From Rhodospirillales bacterium BBD 1991-14 (GTDB lineage Bacteria > Pseudomonadota > Alphaproteobacteria > Kiloniellales > Kiloniellaceae), in contig LYSY01000001.1 in NCBI GenBank assembly GCA_001657395.1, positions 372,001-436,000 of the forward strand: 64,000 nucleotides of DNA. The letters run 5' to 3'. Every line of letters begins with the position of its first letter. The first letter of the stretch is position 1. Below, piece after piece: positions 36,191-45,024 of this stretch. The translations under genes and the position numbers were made by a program. The notes beneath the pieces were generated by a model. It was not told the origin of the DNA and ran no database searches. It saw only the letters and a program-made list of their open reading frames with translations.

Positions 36191-39100
36191 TGGTCAGCAG
36201 CCCGTTCGATACCCCGAAGGAGCACGTCGAGACCTCGCCCTCCGTCGCCGATGACGTCAAGCAGACCACCTGCTACATGTGCGCCTGCCGCTGCGGCATC
36301 AACGTCTATTTGAAAGACGGGAAGGTTCGCTACCTGGAAGGCAACGCCGACCACCCGGTGAACAAGGGTGTGCTCTGTGCAAAGGGCTCCGCCGGCATCA
36401 TGCAGCACAACTCGCCGGCGCGGCTCAGCAAACCGCTGCTGCGCGTGGGCGAGCGCGGCAGCGGCGAATTCAAAGAGATCGAGTGGGAAGAGGCGCTGGC
36501 GCTGGCGGTCGACTGGCTGGGCACGGTGCGCCGGCGGGACCCGAAGAAGCTCGCATTTTTTACCGGGCGCGACCAGAGCCAGTCGCTCACCGGCTGGTGG
36601 GCGGCCCAATTCGGCACACCCAACTTCGCGGCCCATGGTGGCTTCTGTTCGGTCAACATGGCTGCCGCGGGGCTCTACACCATCGGCGGGTCCTTCTGGG
36701 AGTTCGGCGAGCCGGACTGGGAACACACCCGCTACTTCATGCTGTTCGGTGTTGCCGAGGATCATGACTCCAACCCGATCAAGGCGGGGCTCGGCCGGCT
36801 GAAGACCCTCGGCCAGGCGAAGTTCGTCTCGATCAATCCGGTGAAGACCGGCTACTCGGCGATCGCCGACGAGTGGATCGGCCTCAGGCCCGGCACCGAC
36901 GGTCTCTTCGTCATGGCGCTGATCCACGAGTTGCTGAAGGCGGAGAAGATCGACTGGGACTTTCTCGGCCGCTACACCAATGCGACCTGGCTGGTGGTCG
37001 ACAACCCCGGCGGTGCGGATGACGGGCTGTTCGCCCGCAATGCCGAGGGCGCGGCGCTGTGCTGGGACACAGCACGCGGCGCGGCGGTTCCGGCCAGCGA
37101 CACCTCGGCCAAGGCTGCTGTCGTCGGCCGCTATACGCTGCCCGACGGGCGGACGGCCGTACCGTCCTTCGAGCTGCTGGCGAAGCGCTACCTCGACGCG
37201 TCCTATGCGCCGGAGGCGGTGGCCGAGCGGGTCGGCATTCCGGCGGAGACCATCAAGCGGATTGCCGCCGAACTGGCCGAGGCGGCCTTCGAGAAAGAGG
37301 TGGTGCTGGACATCCCCTGGACCGACTGGGCCGGGCGCCGCCACGACCGCATGGTGGGGCGGCCTGTCTCCATGCATGCTATGCGCGGGATCTCGGCCCA
37401 CTCCAACGGCTTTCACACCTGCCGCGCCATCCATCTGCTGCAGGTTCTTCTCGGCTCCATCGACTGCCCCGGCGGCTTCGGCTACAAGGCCCCGTTTCCC
37501 AAGCTGATCCCGCCGAGCCCGCTGCCGGCGGGCAAGTCTGTGGCGCCGGAGCGGCCGATCTCCGGCATGCCGCTGGGCTTTCCGCTCGGCCCCGACGACC
37601 TGCTGGTGGATGACGCTGGCGAGCCGCTGCGCATCGACAAGGCCTACAGCTGGCAATTCCCGCTCGCCGCCCACGGCCTGATGCATATGGTGATCCACAA
37701 CGCCTGGGCGGGCGATCCCTATCCGGTCGATGTGTTGATGATGTACATGGCGAACATGGGGTGGAACTCCTCCATGAACGTCACCGGTACGCTCGACTAT
37801 CTGACCGACAAGGATCCGGAGACCGGCGACTACAAGATTCCGCGCATCATCTACTCCGACGCCTACTACTCGGAGATGGTGCCCTACGCGGACCTCATCC
37901 TGCCGGACACCACCTATCTCGAGCGTTGGGACTGCATTTCGCTGCTCGACCGGCCGATCAGCTCGGCCCACGGTCCCGGCGATGCCATCCGCCAGCCGGT
38001 CTGCAAGCCGGACCGGGATGTCCGCCCCTTTCAGGATGTGCTGATCGATCTCGGCGGGCGGCTCGGGCTGCCCGGCCTGACCGAGGAGGACGGCAGCCCC
38101 AAGTATCCGGGCGGCTATCCCGACTATATCGTCAACCACGAGCGCTCGCCCGGCATCGGTCCGCTGGCGGGCTGGCGCGGTGCGGGCGGGGAGCAGGACG
38201 GCGTCGGCGCGCCCAATCCGGACCAACTGCAGCGCTATATCGAGAACGGTTGCTTCTGGACCCACCGGCTTGCCCCGACGCAGCTCTATTTCAAGCACTC
38301 CAACCTCAACTACATCACCTACGCCAAGCAGATGGGCTGGCTGCCGACGGAAGAGCCCATCACCATGCAGCTCTACAGTGAGATCCTGCAGAAGTTCCGG
38401 CTGGCGGCGCGCGGCCACGGCAAGGTGCAGCCGCCGGAGAGCGAACGGGCGCGGGTGGAGGCGTTCTTCGATCCGCTGCCCTTTTGGTACGCGCCCTTCG
38501 AGGAAGCGGCTGTTGAGGGCGAGGGCTATGAGCTTCACGCCATCACCCAGCGCCCCATGCACATGTACCACTCCTGGGGTTCCCAGAACGCCTGGCTCCG
38601 GCAGATCACGGCGCGCAACCGGTTGTTTGTGCATCCCAAGACCGCCGAGCGTCATGGCATCGCCAATGACGACTGGGTCTGGGTGATCAGCCACCACGGG
38701 CGGGTCAAAGGCCAGGTGCAGTTGATGCACGGGGTCAATCCCGAGACCGTGTGGACCTGGAACGCCATCGGCAAGCGCCGCGGCGCCTGGGCCCTGGATG
38801 CTGACGCGCCGGAGAGCCGGCGAGGCTTTCTTCTGAACCACATCATTTCCGAGCTGCTGCCGGCGCGCGAGGGCGGCCACCGCTATTCCAATTCGGACCC
38901 CGTCACCGGCCAGGCGGCCTGGTACGACCTGCGTGTCCGGCTGGAGCGCTGCGCCCCCGATGAGGCCGAGGTGACCGATCCCTATCTGGCGCCGGTCCAG
39001 GCCCCGGCACCCACGGGCGCGCGGCCGGCGGTGCTGCGCTACGGCGCCGAATTCAATGAAGTGCCGTCGGGAACACCCGGCCCCGCGTCACCGCGCCTCG

Positions 39101-39243
39101 AGCACGTGGAGTGGCTCGGCAACCGCCACGAGATCGCCCGCACCGTCGCCGGTGTGGCGGACGGCCACGGCAATCAGAAACGCGGGCAGGAACCGGCTGA
39201 GCCGGACGCGGATCCCGCCAGCCATGTGAAGGTCGCCGAATGA
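36190..39243 (+). CDS. soeA: Cytoplasmic sulfite dehydrogenase molybdopterin subunit SoeA
   Basis: A 1017-residue molybdopterin oxidoreductase. The [4Fe-4S] cluster ligands are C28, C31, C35 and C63 (CYMCACRC, GVLCAKG). C153 (GGFCSVN) is in the position of the Mo ligand. There is no twin-arginine signal, so it is cytoplasmic, as SoeA is; this separates it from Tat-exported thiosulfate, polysulfide or DMSO reductases. The C-terminal molydopterin-dinucleotide domain is present (GRVKGQVQL). ATG 36190 follows GAAGGA closely. The stop overlaps soeB in an ATGA. The partner genes and the TauE/SafE permease support sulfite oxidation. The reaction is sulfite to sulfate with electrons to quinone. Confidence 0.88.
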   Translation: MVSSPFDTPKEHVETSPSVADDVKQTTCYMCACRCGINVYLKDGKVRYLEGNADHPVNKGVLCAKGSAGIMQHNSPARLSKPLLRVGERGSGEFKEIEWEEALALAVDWLGTVRRRDPKKLAFFTGRDQSQSLTGWWAAQFGTPNFAAHGGFCSVNMAAAGLYTIGGSFWEFGEPDWEHTRYFMLFGVAEDHDSNPIKAGLGRLKTLGQAKFVSINPVKTGYSAIADEWIGLRPGTDGLFVMALIHELLKAEKIDWDFLGRYTNATWLVVDNPGGADDGLFARNAEGAALCWDTARGAAVPASDTSAKAAVVGRYTLPDGRTAVPSFELLAKRYLDASYAPEAVAERVGIPAETIKRIAAELAEAAFEKEVVLDIPWTDWAGRRHDRMVGRPVSMHAMRGISAHSNGFHTCRAIHLLQVLLGSIDCPGGFGYKAPFPKLIPPSPLPAGKSVAPERPISGMPLGFPLGPDDLLVDDAGEPLRIDKAYSWQFPLAAHGLMHMVIHNAWAGDPYPVDVLMMYMANMGWNSSMNVTGTLDYLTDKDPETGDYKIPRIIYSDAYYSEMVPYADLILPDTTYLERWDCISLLDRPISSAHGPGDAIRQPVCKPDRDVRPFQDVLIDLGGRLGLPGLTEEDGSPKYPGGYPDYIVNHERSPGIGPLAGWRGAGGEQDGVGAPNPDQLQRYIENGCFWTHRLAPTQLYFKHSNLNYITYAKQMGWLPTEEPITMQLYSEILQKFRLAARGHGKVQPPESERARVEAFFDPLPFWYAPFEEAAVEGEGYELHAITQRPMHMYHSWGSQNAWLRQITARNRLFVHPKTAERHGIANDDWVWVISHHGRVKGQVQLMHGVNPETVWTWNAIGKRRGAWALDADAPESRRGFLLNHIISELLPAREGGHRYSNSDPVTGQAAWYDLRVRLERCAPDEAEVTDPYLAPVQAPAPTGARPAVLRYGAEFNEVPSGTPGPASPRLEHVEWLGNRHEIARTVAGVADGHGNQKRGQEPAEPDADPASHVKVAE

Positions 39244-39992
39244 CCTCCTTACCCCGCAACCCCGGCCCGAAGAAGCTTGGCCTCGTCATCGACCTGGACA
39301 TCTGCGTCGGCTGTCATGCCTGTGCGGTGAACTGCAAGGAGTGGAACACCGGCGGGCATTCCGCACCGCTGACCGATCACGACCCTTATGGTGCCGACCC
39401 CAGCGGCGTGTGGTTCAACCGCATCCACAGCTTCGAGGTGGTCGATTACGACGGCGACAGCCGCACGGTCCACTTCCCGAAATCCTGCCTGCATTGCGAC
39501 GACGCCCCCTGCGTGACCGTCTGTCCGACCGGTGCCTCCTACAAGCGCGAGGAGGACGGGATTGTTCTGGTCAATGCGGAGGCTTGTATCGGCTGCAAGC
39601 TCTGTTCCTGGGCCTGTCCCTACGGCGCGCGGGAGTACGACGAAGACGCGGGCGTCATGAAGAAATGCACCCTCTGCGTCGATAAAATCTACAACGAGAA
39701 CCTGCCGGAGCGCAGCCGGGTGCCGGCCTGTGTCTCCACCTGTCCCGCCGGGGCGCGGCACTTCGGCGACCTGGGCGATCCGGGTTCGGAGGTCTCGCTG
39801 CTGGTCGCGGCCAGGGATGGCTATGCCCTGATGCCGGAGCAGGGCTGTGCGCCGGTGAACCGCTACCTGCCGCCGCGCCCGAAGGCGCTCGCCGACGAGT
39901 CGTCCGACCTGACCGCCTTGACGCCGGTTGCCGCCGAGGCAGGTTCGGCCGGAATGCTGGCGCGCTGGGTGGACCGGATGCTGAGCCGATGA
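39240..39992 (+). CDS. soeB: Sulfite dehydrogenase iron-sulfur subunit SoeB
   Basis: A 250-residue ferredoxin-like subunit with four cysteine clusters: CVGCHACAVNC, CLHCDDAPCVTVC, CIGCKLCSWAC and a CTLC/CVSTC set. These carry four [4Fe-4S] clusters passing electrons from SoeA to the membrane subunit. No signal peptide. Starts at ATG 39240 overlapping the soeA stop; its own stop overlaps a tiny basic reading frame (39989-40048). Confidence 0.9.
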   Translation: MTSLPRNPGPKKLGLVIDLDICVGCHACAVNCKEWNTGGHSAPLTDHDPYGADPSGVWFNRIHSFEVVDYDGDSRTVHFPKSCLHCDDAPCVTVCPTGASYKREEDGIVLVNAEACIGCKLCSWACPYGAREYDEDAGVMKKCTLCVDKIYNENLPERSRVPACVSTCPAGARHFGDLGDPGSEVSLLVAARDGYALMPEQGCAPVNRYLPPRPKALADESSDLTALTPVAAEAGSAGMLARWVDRMLSR

Positions 39993-40048
39993 GCCCAGCC
40001 CAGAAGATCAAGGCCCAGAAGATCAAGGCCCGGAAGACGGTGGGTTGA
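39989..40048 (+). CDS. Possible 19-residue basic mini-ORF between soeB and soeC
   Basis: ATG at 39989 overlaps the soeB TGA (ATGA) and the frame encodes MSPAQKIKAQKIKARKTVG, then stops at 40048, 13 bases before soeC. It is built on a 15-bp tandem duplication (40001-40030, CAGAAGATCAAGGCC twice). It may only keep ribosomes moving toward soeC. A functional peptide is not shown. Confidence 0.3.
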   Translation: MSPAQKIKAQKIKARKTVG

Positions 40049-40061
40049 GGAGAGATCCGGC

Positions 40062-41012
40062 GTGCATCCGGCAAAGTCTGTCATTCTTTTCACCACGGCA
40101 TCGGGCGCCGGCTACGGCCTGATCGCCTGGCTCGGCGTGCTTGCGATCCTCGGCCTGGTGCCGGCAGACCGCGGTCTCGGCCTGATCGCTTTCGGGCTTG
40201 GCTTCGGCCTGGTGATCCTCGGCCTGGTGTCGTCGACCTTCCATCTCGGCCATCCCGAGCGGGCGTGGCGGGCGCTCAGCCAATGGCGGTCGTCCTGGCT
40301 GTCGCGCGAAGGGGTGGCGGCGGTCTTCACCTTTCTGCCGGCGGGCCTCTTTGCTCTTGGCTGGGTTATCCTGGGCCGCAACGACGGCGCCTTTGCCGTC
40401 CTCGGCCTGATCGCCAGCCTGAGCTGCGTGGCCACCGTCGCCTGCACCGCCATGATCTATGCTTCGCTTAAGACCATCCGGGCCTGGCACTCGCCCTGGA
40501 CCCTGCCGGCCTACCTGGTCATGGCCGCGCTCTCGGGCGGCCTTCTGCTGCTGGTTCTGCTCGGCCTTTGGGGACAGCCTTTGGCCGGGCCCTTCGCGGC
40601 GACCGTCCTGGCGCTTTTCGCAGCAACCCTGGCGGTGAAGCTGCTGTACTGGCGTTCCCTGGCGGACACGGATGGCGCCAGCACGGCGGAGTCGGCAACG
40701 GGGCTTGGAGGCTTCGGCAAGGTGAGCCTGCTCGAGGCGCCGCACAGCGAGAGCAACTATCTGATGCAGGAGATGGGCTTCCAGGTCGCCCGCCGGCACG
40801 CCGAGCGCCTGCGGCGCTTCGTACTCTTTGGCGGGCTCGCGGCCCCCTTTGTTCTGGTGCTGGTCGGTCTCGCGGTGCCTGGCGCGGTAGCCGTGGTGGC
40901 GGCGATCCTGGCGGCCCTGCTGCTGGGGATCGGTCTGGCGGTGGAGCGCTGGCTCTTCTTTGCCGAGGCCAAGCACGTGGTCACACTTTATTACGGCGAA
41001 AGCCGCGCCTAG
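40062..41012 (+). CDS. soeC: Sulfite dehydrogenase membrane anchor SoeC (DmsC family)
   Basis: A 316-residue membrane protein with about eight hydrophobic segments. It belongs to the DmsC-type anchors: HPAKSVILFTTASGAGYGL at the start, LVSSTFHLGHPERAWRAL and QWRSSWLSREGV are family motifs. It anchors SoeAB to the inner membrane and passes electrons to quinone. GTG start at 40062 after GAGGAGAG. Third subunit of the complex. Confidence 0.88.
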   Translation: MHPAKSVILFTTASGAGYGLIAWLGVLAILGLVPADRGLGLIAFGLGFGLVILGLVSSTFHLGHPERAWRALSQWRSSWLSREGVAAVFTFLPAGLFALGWVILGRNDGAFAVLGLIASLSCVATVACTAMIYASLKTIRAWHSPWTLPAYLVMAALSGGLLLLVLLGLWGQPLAGPFAATVLALFAATLAVKLLYWRSLADTDGASTAESATGLGGFGKVSLLEAPHSESNYLMQEMGFQVARRHAERLRRFVLFGGLAAPFVLVLVGLAVPGAVAVVAAILAALLLGIGLAVERWLFFAEAKHVVTLYYGESRA

Positions 41013-41167
41013 GCAGGGGAGGGGCCTGGGATCGGGGGACGAGGTACGTGGGGCGGCGCCCTCCGCCGCCATTTCGAAACGATTTCGTTGCGATGCACCA
41101 TCGACGGAATATAAGCTGATCCATCTTGGGCCGGTCCCAGGAAAGGGGCCTCTAGAAAGCCGATTTG

Positions 41168-42088
41168 ATGAATATTTATCTGCCCATCGCAGAGATTTCT
41201 GTGAATGTCTTTTTGCTGTTGGGCATGGGCGGGGCAGTCGGCTTTCTTTCCGGTCTCTTCGGTGTCGGCGGCGGCTTTCTGATGACGCCGCTGCTGATCT
41301 TCATCGGTGTGCCGCCGGCCGTGGCCGTGGCCACCGAAGCCAACCAGATCATGGCCGCCTCGGTCTCCGGTGTCCTGGCGCACTGGCGGCGGGGCAACGT
41401 GGACTTCCGCATGGGGGGCGTGCTGCTGTTCGGCGGTACCCTGGGGTCGATCTCCGGCGTCTGGCTGTTCACCCTGCTGCGCGGTCTCGGCCAGTTGGAC
41501 CTGGTGATCTCGCTCTGCTACGTGGTCCTGCTGGGCGTGGTGGGAACCCTGATGTTCGTGGAGAGCAGCCGCGCCCTCTTTCGCCGGCGCCGGCAGATCG
41601 ACGTGCGCCGCAAGCTGCACCAGCACCACTGGATGCACGGCCTGCCGCTGAAGATGCGCTTCCGCAAGTCGAAGCTCTACATCTCGGCTTTGCTGCCGAT
41701 CCTGATCGGCTTCGTGGTCGGCATCCTGGCCGCCATCATGGGCGTGGGCGGCGGCTTCATCATGGTGCCGGCCATGATCTACCTGCTGGGGATGCCGACC
41801 TCCGTCGTGGTGGGGACGTCGCTCTTCCAGATCATCTTCGTGACGGGCACCGTCACCTTCCTCCAGGCGACCGAGAACCAGACCGTGGATGCCATCCTGG
41901 CTCTGATCCTGCTGACCGGCGGTGTTATCGGCGCACAGATCGGCACCCGTGTCGGCACCCGTCTGCGGGGCGAACAGCTGCGCATCCTGCTGGCGGTCCT
42001 GGTGCTGGCCGTCTGCGGCAAGCTCGCCTACGATCTGGTGGTGACGCCGAGCGATATCTTCATTCTCGGCGCACCGGGCGAGCTTTGA
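41168..42088 (+). CDS. TauE/SafE (TSUP) family permease, probable sulfite exporter
   Basis: A 306-residue membrane protein with about eight segments and the internal repeat of this family: LFGVGGGFLMTPLLIF near residue 30 and IMGVGGGFIMVPAMIY near residue 190. TSUP proteins export sulfite, sulfoacetate or related organosulfur anions. Following soeABC it likely exports or balances sulfite. The ATG at 41168 is used; TTG at 41165 precedes it directly. Confidence 0.85.
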   Translation: MNIYLPIAEISVNVFLLLGMGGAVGFLSGLFGVGGGFLMTPLLIFIGVPPAVAVATEANQIMAASVSGVLAHWRRGNVDFRMGGVLLFGGTLGSISGVWLFTLLRGLGQLDLVISLCYVVLLGVVGTLMFVESSRALFRRRRQIDVRRKLHQHHWMHGLPLKMRFRKSKLYISALLPILIGFVVGILAAIMGVGGGFIMVPAMIYLLGMPTSVVVGTSLFQIIFVTGTVTFLQATENQTVDAILALILLTGGVIGAQIGTRVGTRLRGEQLRILLAVLVLAVCGKLAYDLVVTPSDIFILGAPGEL

Positions 42089-42103
42089 CGGGGGGGCTGT
42101 GAG

Positions 42104-42847
42104 ATGAAGCTGAAGCGCATCCTTCTCGCTCTTGCCTTCTTCGCCCTGGCGATGCCGAGTGCGGCGCAGAACCCGCTGATCGCAGATCTGTCGGAGCATC
42201 AGATCCAGATCACCACCGGCTTCACGGGAACCCAGGTGCTGCTTTTCGGCACCGTGGAGCCCGACAGCGACGTCGTGGTCGTGGTCCGCGGGCCCGAAGA
42301 AGACACCGTCGTATGGCGCAAGGCGCGTTTTGCCGGAATCTGGGTGAACGACCAGAGGATCGTCTTCCGCAGGGTGCCGAGTTTCTTCGCCGTGCGCAGC
42401 TCCGCCCCGTTGGACGAGATCGCCAGCGACACCATACGGGCCCGGCACGGCATGGGGGCCAACTTCCTCAGGCTGCGCCCGGTGGAGAAAACGGTCTCTG
42501 ACGCCGAGCTCGCCGAGTTCAGGGCCGGCCTGATCCGCAACAAGCAGCGCGAAGGTCTCTTCGCTTCGAGCGACGAGCGGATCAACTTTCTCGGCGGTCA
42601 GCTCTTTCGCACCCGCCTGTTCTTCCCCGCGAATGTGCCGACCGGGTTTTACGACGTCGAGGTCTTCATGCTGAGGGACGGCAGGGTGGAGCACGCGCAG
42701 ACGACTCCCTTGATCGTCAGCAAGGCCGGCCTGGGCGCCGATGTCTTCTACTTCGCCCACGGCTATTCGGCCTTTTACGGCTTGCTGGCCATCGTGCTCG
42801 CCGCCGCCGCCGGCGCCTTGGCGGCCTTCATCTTCCGCAAGGCATAG
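42104..42847 (+). CDS. TIGR02186 family membrane-anchored protein
   Basis: A 247-residue protein with a signal peptide (ILLALAFFALAMPSAA) and one C-terminal membrane segment (GLLAIVLAAAAGALAAFIF), placing most of it in the periplasm. NPLIADLSEHQIQITTGFTG and DVVVVVRGPEEDTVVWRK match TIGR02186, a family regularly beside TSUP sulfite exporters. Its role is unknown; it may dock the exporter. 15 bases after the TSUP gene, same operon. Confidence 0.82.
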   Translation: MKLKRILLALAFFALAMPSAAQNPLIADLSEHQIQITTGFTGTQVLLFGTVEPDSDVVVVVRGPEEDTVVWRKARFAGIWVNDQRIVFRRVPSFFAVRSSAPLDEIASDTIRARHGMGANFLRLRPVEKTVSDAELAEFRAGLIRNKQREGLFASSDERINFLGGQLFRTRLFFPANVPTGFYDVEVFMLRDGRVEHAQTTPLIVSKAGLGADVFYFAHGYSAFYGLLAIVLAAAAGALAAFIFRKA

Positions 42848-42886
42848 GCCAAGCCACGGGGCCAAGCCGCGGGGTCAGGCCGCGGG
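42848..42886. repeat. 13-bp imperfect tandem repeat, three copies
   Basis: GCCAAGCCACGGG, GCCAAGCCGCGGG and GTCAGGCCGCGGG in a row, directly after the TIGR02186 stop and before the convergent opgH end. Confidence 0.85.
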
Positions 42887-42922
42887 GCGGGCCTCGGTGC
42901 CAGGTTGCACAGGACGGCGGGA

Positions 42923-44992
42923 TCAGGCTCTCTTGCCGGCGGCCGCGCTCTGGCCGAGGGACAACGGGCCTTCCTCGCTGGACTGCCAGGCCAGGGCATG
43001 GAGCGTGGCCATGCTGGCCGGGTCTGAGAGCAGATCGCTGCACTGCGCCCGTGTCAGGCTCCCGGCCCCCTGTTCCTGCAGCTTGGCGACGAGGGCGTCG
43101 AGGCGCAGCCGCTCGCTCTTGCTGCGGCTTTCCCGGGCAAGAAGGGTCAGGTGCAGGGCGTTCATAAAGGGATCGGCGATTGCCTTCTCGAAGAGTGTGC
43201 CCTGGCGCGGTGTGGCCTTGGCGTCTTGTTCCAGCGCCGTCAGGCGGCGGCAGAGATCCTCCAGCACCGCCGGCCGGTCGCTCTCGCAGGGCGTGAGAAA
43301 CAGCCCCCAATGCTGCAGGGCGCGGCCCAGATCGACCCGGCTGGTGAGCCGCGACAGCGGGATCGCCAGCAGCGGACCCAACAGAACCGGCGTCAGCCAG
43401 GGAAAGAAGTCGGGCAGGGAGTGCCAGCTCACCCAGCCGGCGATCGCGGCGACGGCGGTATGGCCGAGATGCACCGCCCCGGCTTCGGTCCAAGACGTCT
43501 CGCCGTCGTCGCGCTTTTGGGCGGCCCAGCGGACCGAGCGGCCGGCCAGGATCGACACCACGAAGCCCAGCTGAAAGAGCATCAGGATGGGGGCCAGAAG
43601 GATCGACGTCAGGCTCTCCAGCAGCAGGCTGAACCCGGCCCTGACGCCGCCACCGTGGTCCATGAGGCGCCGCCGGTCGAGGAACAGGGTCAGATATCCG
43701 AAGACCTTCGGCAGGTAGAGAAGCGAAAGCGTGATCGCCAGAAGAGTGGCCGCCTCGAAAGCATAGGAGACCGGCCAGTTGGGGAAGAGATCCCCCTCCA
43801 TGAAGTAGCTGTGCTCGGTCTGTGCCTGGCGCAGGGCCTCCAGGCCCGAAAGGGCCAGAAGGGCGAACCAGAAGACGGAGGACATGTAAGCCATGATCCC
43901 CATGGCCAGATGCAGCCGGCTGAGCGGGCGCAGGCCTTCGGCGAAGACAACGCGCAGATGCTGAAGGTTGCCCTGGCACCAGCGGCGGTCCCGCTTGGCA
44001 TGGTCGATCAGTGTCGGCGGCGGTTCCTCGAAGCTGCCGGAGAGATCGTCCGCCAGCCAGACCTCCCAACCGGCGCGTCTCAGCAGGGCCGCCTCGACAA
44101 AGTCGTGACTGAGGATCTCGCCGCCGAAGGGTTCTTTGCCCGGCAGCGTCGGCAGCCCGCAGTGCGCCATGAAGGGGGCCACGCGGATGATTGCGTTGTG
44201 GCCCCAGTAATTGGCACTGTCCTGAAACCAGAAGCTCAGTCCTGTAGCGTAGACCGGGCCGAAGACGCTGGCTGCGAACTGCTGGCTCCGCGCGAAGAAG
44301 GATTCCCGGAGCACCGGGGTGGGCGGGACCTGTATCAGCCCCACCTTCGGGTTCGCGTCCATGCGGTTGACGAGGCTCACGAGACAATGGCCCGACATGA
44401 TGCTGTCGGCGTCAAGCACCACCATGTAGTCGTAGCGGTAGCCCCAGGATTGGCAGAAGTCGGCGATGTTGCCGCTTTTACGCGCCAGGTTCTTGGGCCG
44501 GTGCCGGTAGAAGACGGGCAGTTTTCCGGCGAACTCACGGTTCAGCCGACTCCAGGCAAGCTCCTCGGCAAGCCAGACCTCGGGGTCGGTGCTGTCGGAA
44601 AGAATGAACAGCTCGAAGCGGTTCTCGTGCCGCGCACGCAGCAGTGAGGTGAGGGTCGCCTGCAACCCGGCGAGGACCCTCTGCGGATCCTCGTTGTAGA
44701 TCGGCATCACCAACGCGACGCGGGAGCGTTCGTCTTTCGCACCGTCTTCCGGGATCGTGGCATGCTCCGCCAGGCGATGGCCGGGCCGGCCCAGCACATG
44801 GAGCACGAAGCCGGCCAGCGAGAGCCAGAACGCCGTGGTAATCCAGGCAAAAAGCAGGCCGAAGAGGGCAAGGATGCCCAGCTCGAGAACCGAAAAACCC
44901 TGGCCGGCCAGGATGGTTCCGAGCACCAGAACGGCCGCAGCGGTCGAAGAGACGACCAGCACCAGCAGGACAATCCGACGCATCTTTGGCAT
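42923..44992 (-). CDS. opgH: Periplasmic glucan glucosyltransferase OpgH/MdoH
   Basis: A 689-residue membrane GT2 enzyme. The metal site DAD is at 194-196 (VVLDADSIMSG), SHD at 295-297 and the RRWCQGN product-binding motif at 336-342. Several membrane segments flank the catalytic loop. It polymerises glucose from UDP-glucose into osmoregulated periplasmic glucan. The ATG at 44992 has CAAGGAG 8 bases upstream. It lacks the ~130-residue cytoplasmic N-terminus of enteric OpgH; that region may be supplied by the separate ORF just upstream (45025-45570). Confidence 0.9.
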   Translation of the reverse strand: MPKMRRIVLLVLVVSSTAAAVLVLGTILAGQGFSVLELGILALFGLLFAWITTAFWLSLAGFVLHVLGRPGHRLAEHATIPEDGAKDERSRVALVMPIYNEDPQRVLAGLQATLTSLLRARHENRFELFILSDSTDPEVWLAEELAWSRLNREFAGKLPVFYRHRPKNLARKSGNIADFCQSWGYRYDYMVVLDADSIMSGHCLVSLVNRMDANPKVGLIQVPPTPVLRESFFARSQQFAASVFGPVYATGLSFWFQDSANYWGHNAIIRVAPFMAHCGLPTLPGKEPFGGEILSHDFVEAALLRRAGWEVWLADDLSGSFEEPPPTLIDHAKRDRRWCQGNLQHLRVVFAEGLRPLSRLHLAMGIMAYMSSVFWFALLALSGLEALRQAQTEHSYFMEGDLFPNWPVSYAFEAATLLAITLSLLYLPKVFGYLTLFLDRRRLMDHGGGVRAGFSLLLESLTSILLAPILMLFQLGFVVSILAGRSVRWAAQKRDDGETSWTEAGAVHLGHTAVAAIAGWVSWHSLPDFFPWLTPVLLGPLLAIPLSRLTSRVDLGRALQHWGLFLTPCESDRPAVLEDLCRRLTALEQDAKATPRQGTLFEKAIADPFMNALHLTLLARESRSKSERLRLDALVAKLQEQGAGSLTRAQCSDLLSDPASMATLHALAWQSSEEGPLSLGQSAAAGKRA

Positions 44993-45024
44993 GCGCAAGG
45001 CTCCTTGCCCGAGGGCCCGGGCCG

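Noticed and set aside
36004-38880. A 958-codon open frame antisense to soeA
   Set aside because: Long antisense frames are expected in GC-rich coding DNA. soeA has full cofactor motifs; the antisense translation has no recognisable domain.
36190-41012. Thiosulfate/polysulfide reductase or formate dehydrogenase
   Set aside because: There is no Tat signal on the catalytic subunit, the membrane subunit is DmsC-like and the TSUP/TIGR02186 genes follow; the SoeABC reading fits better.
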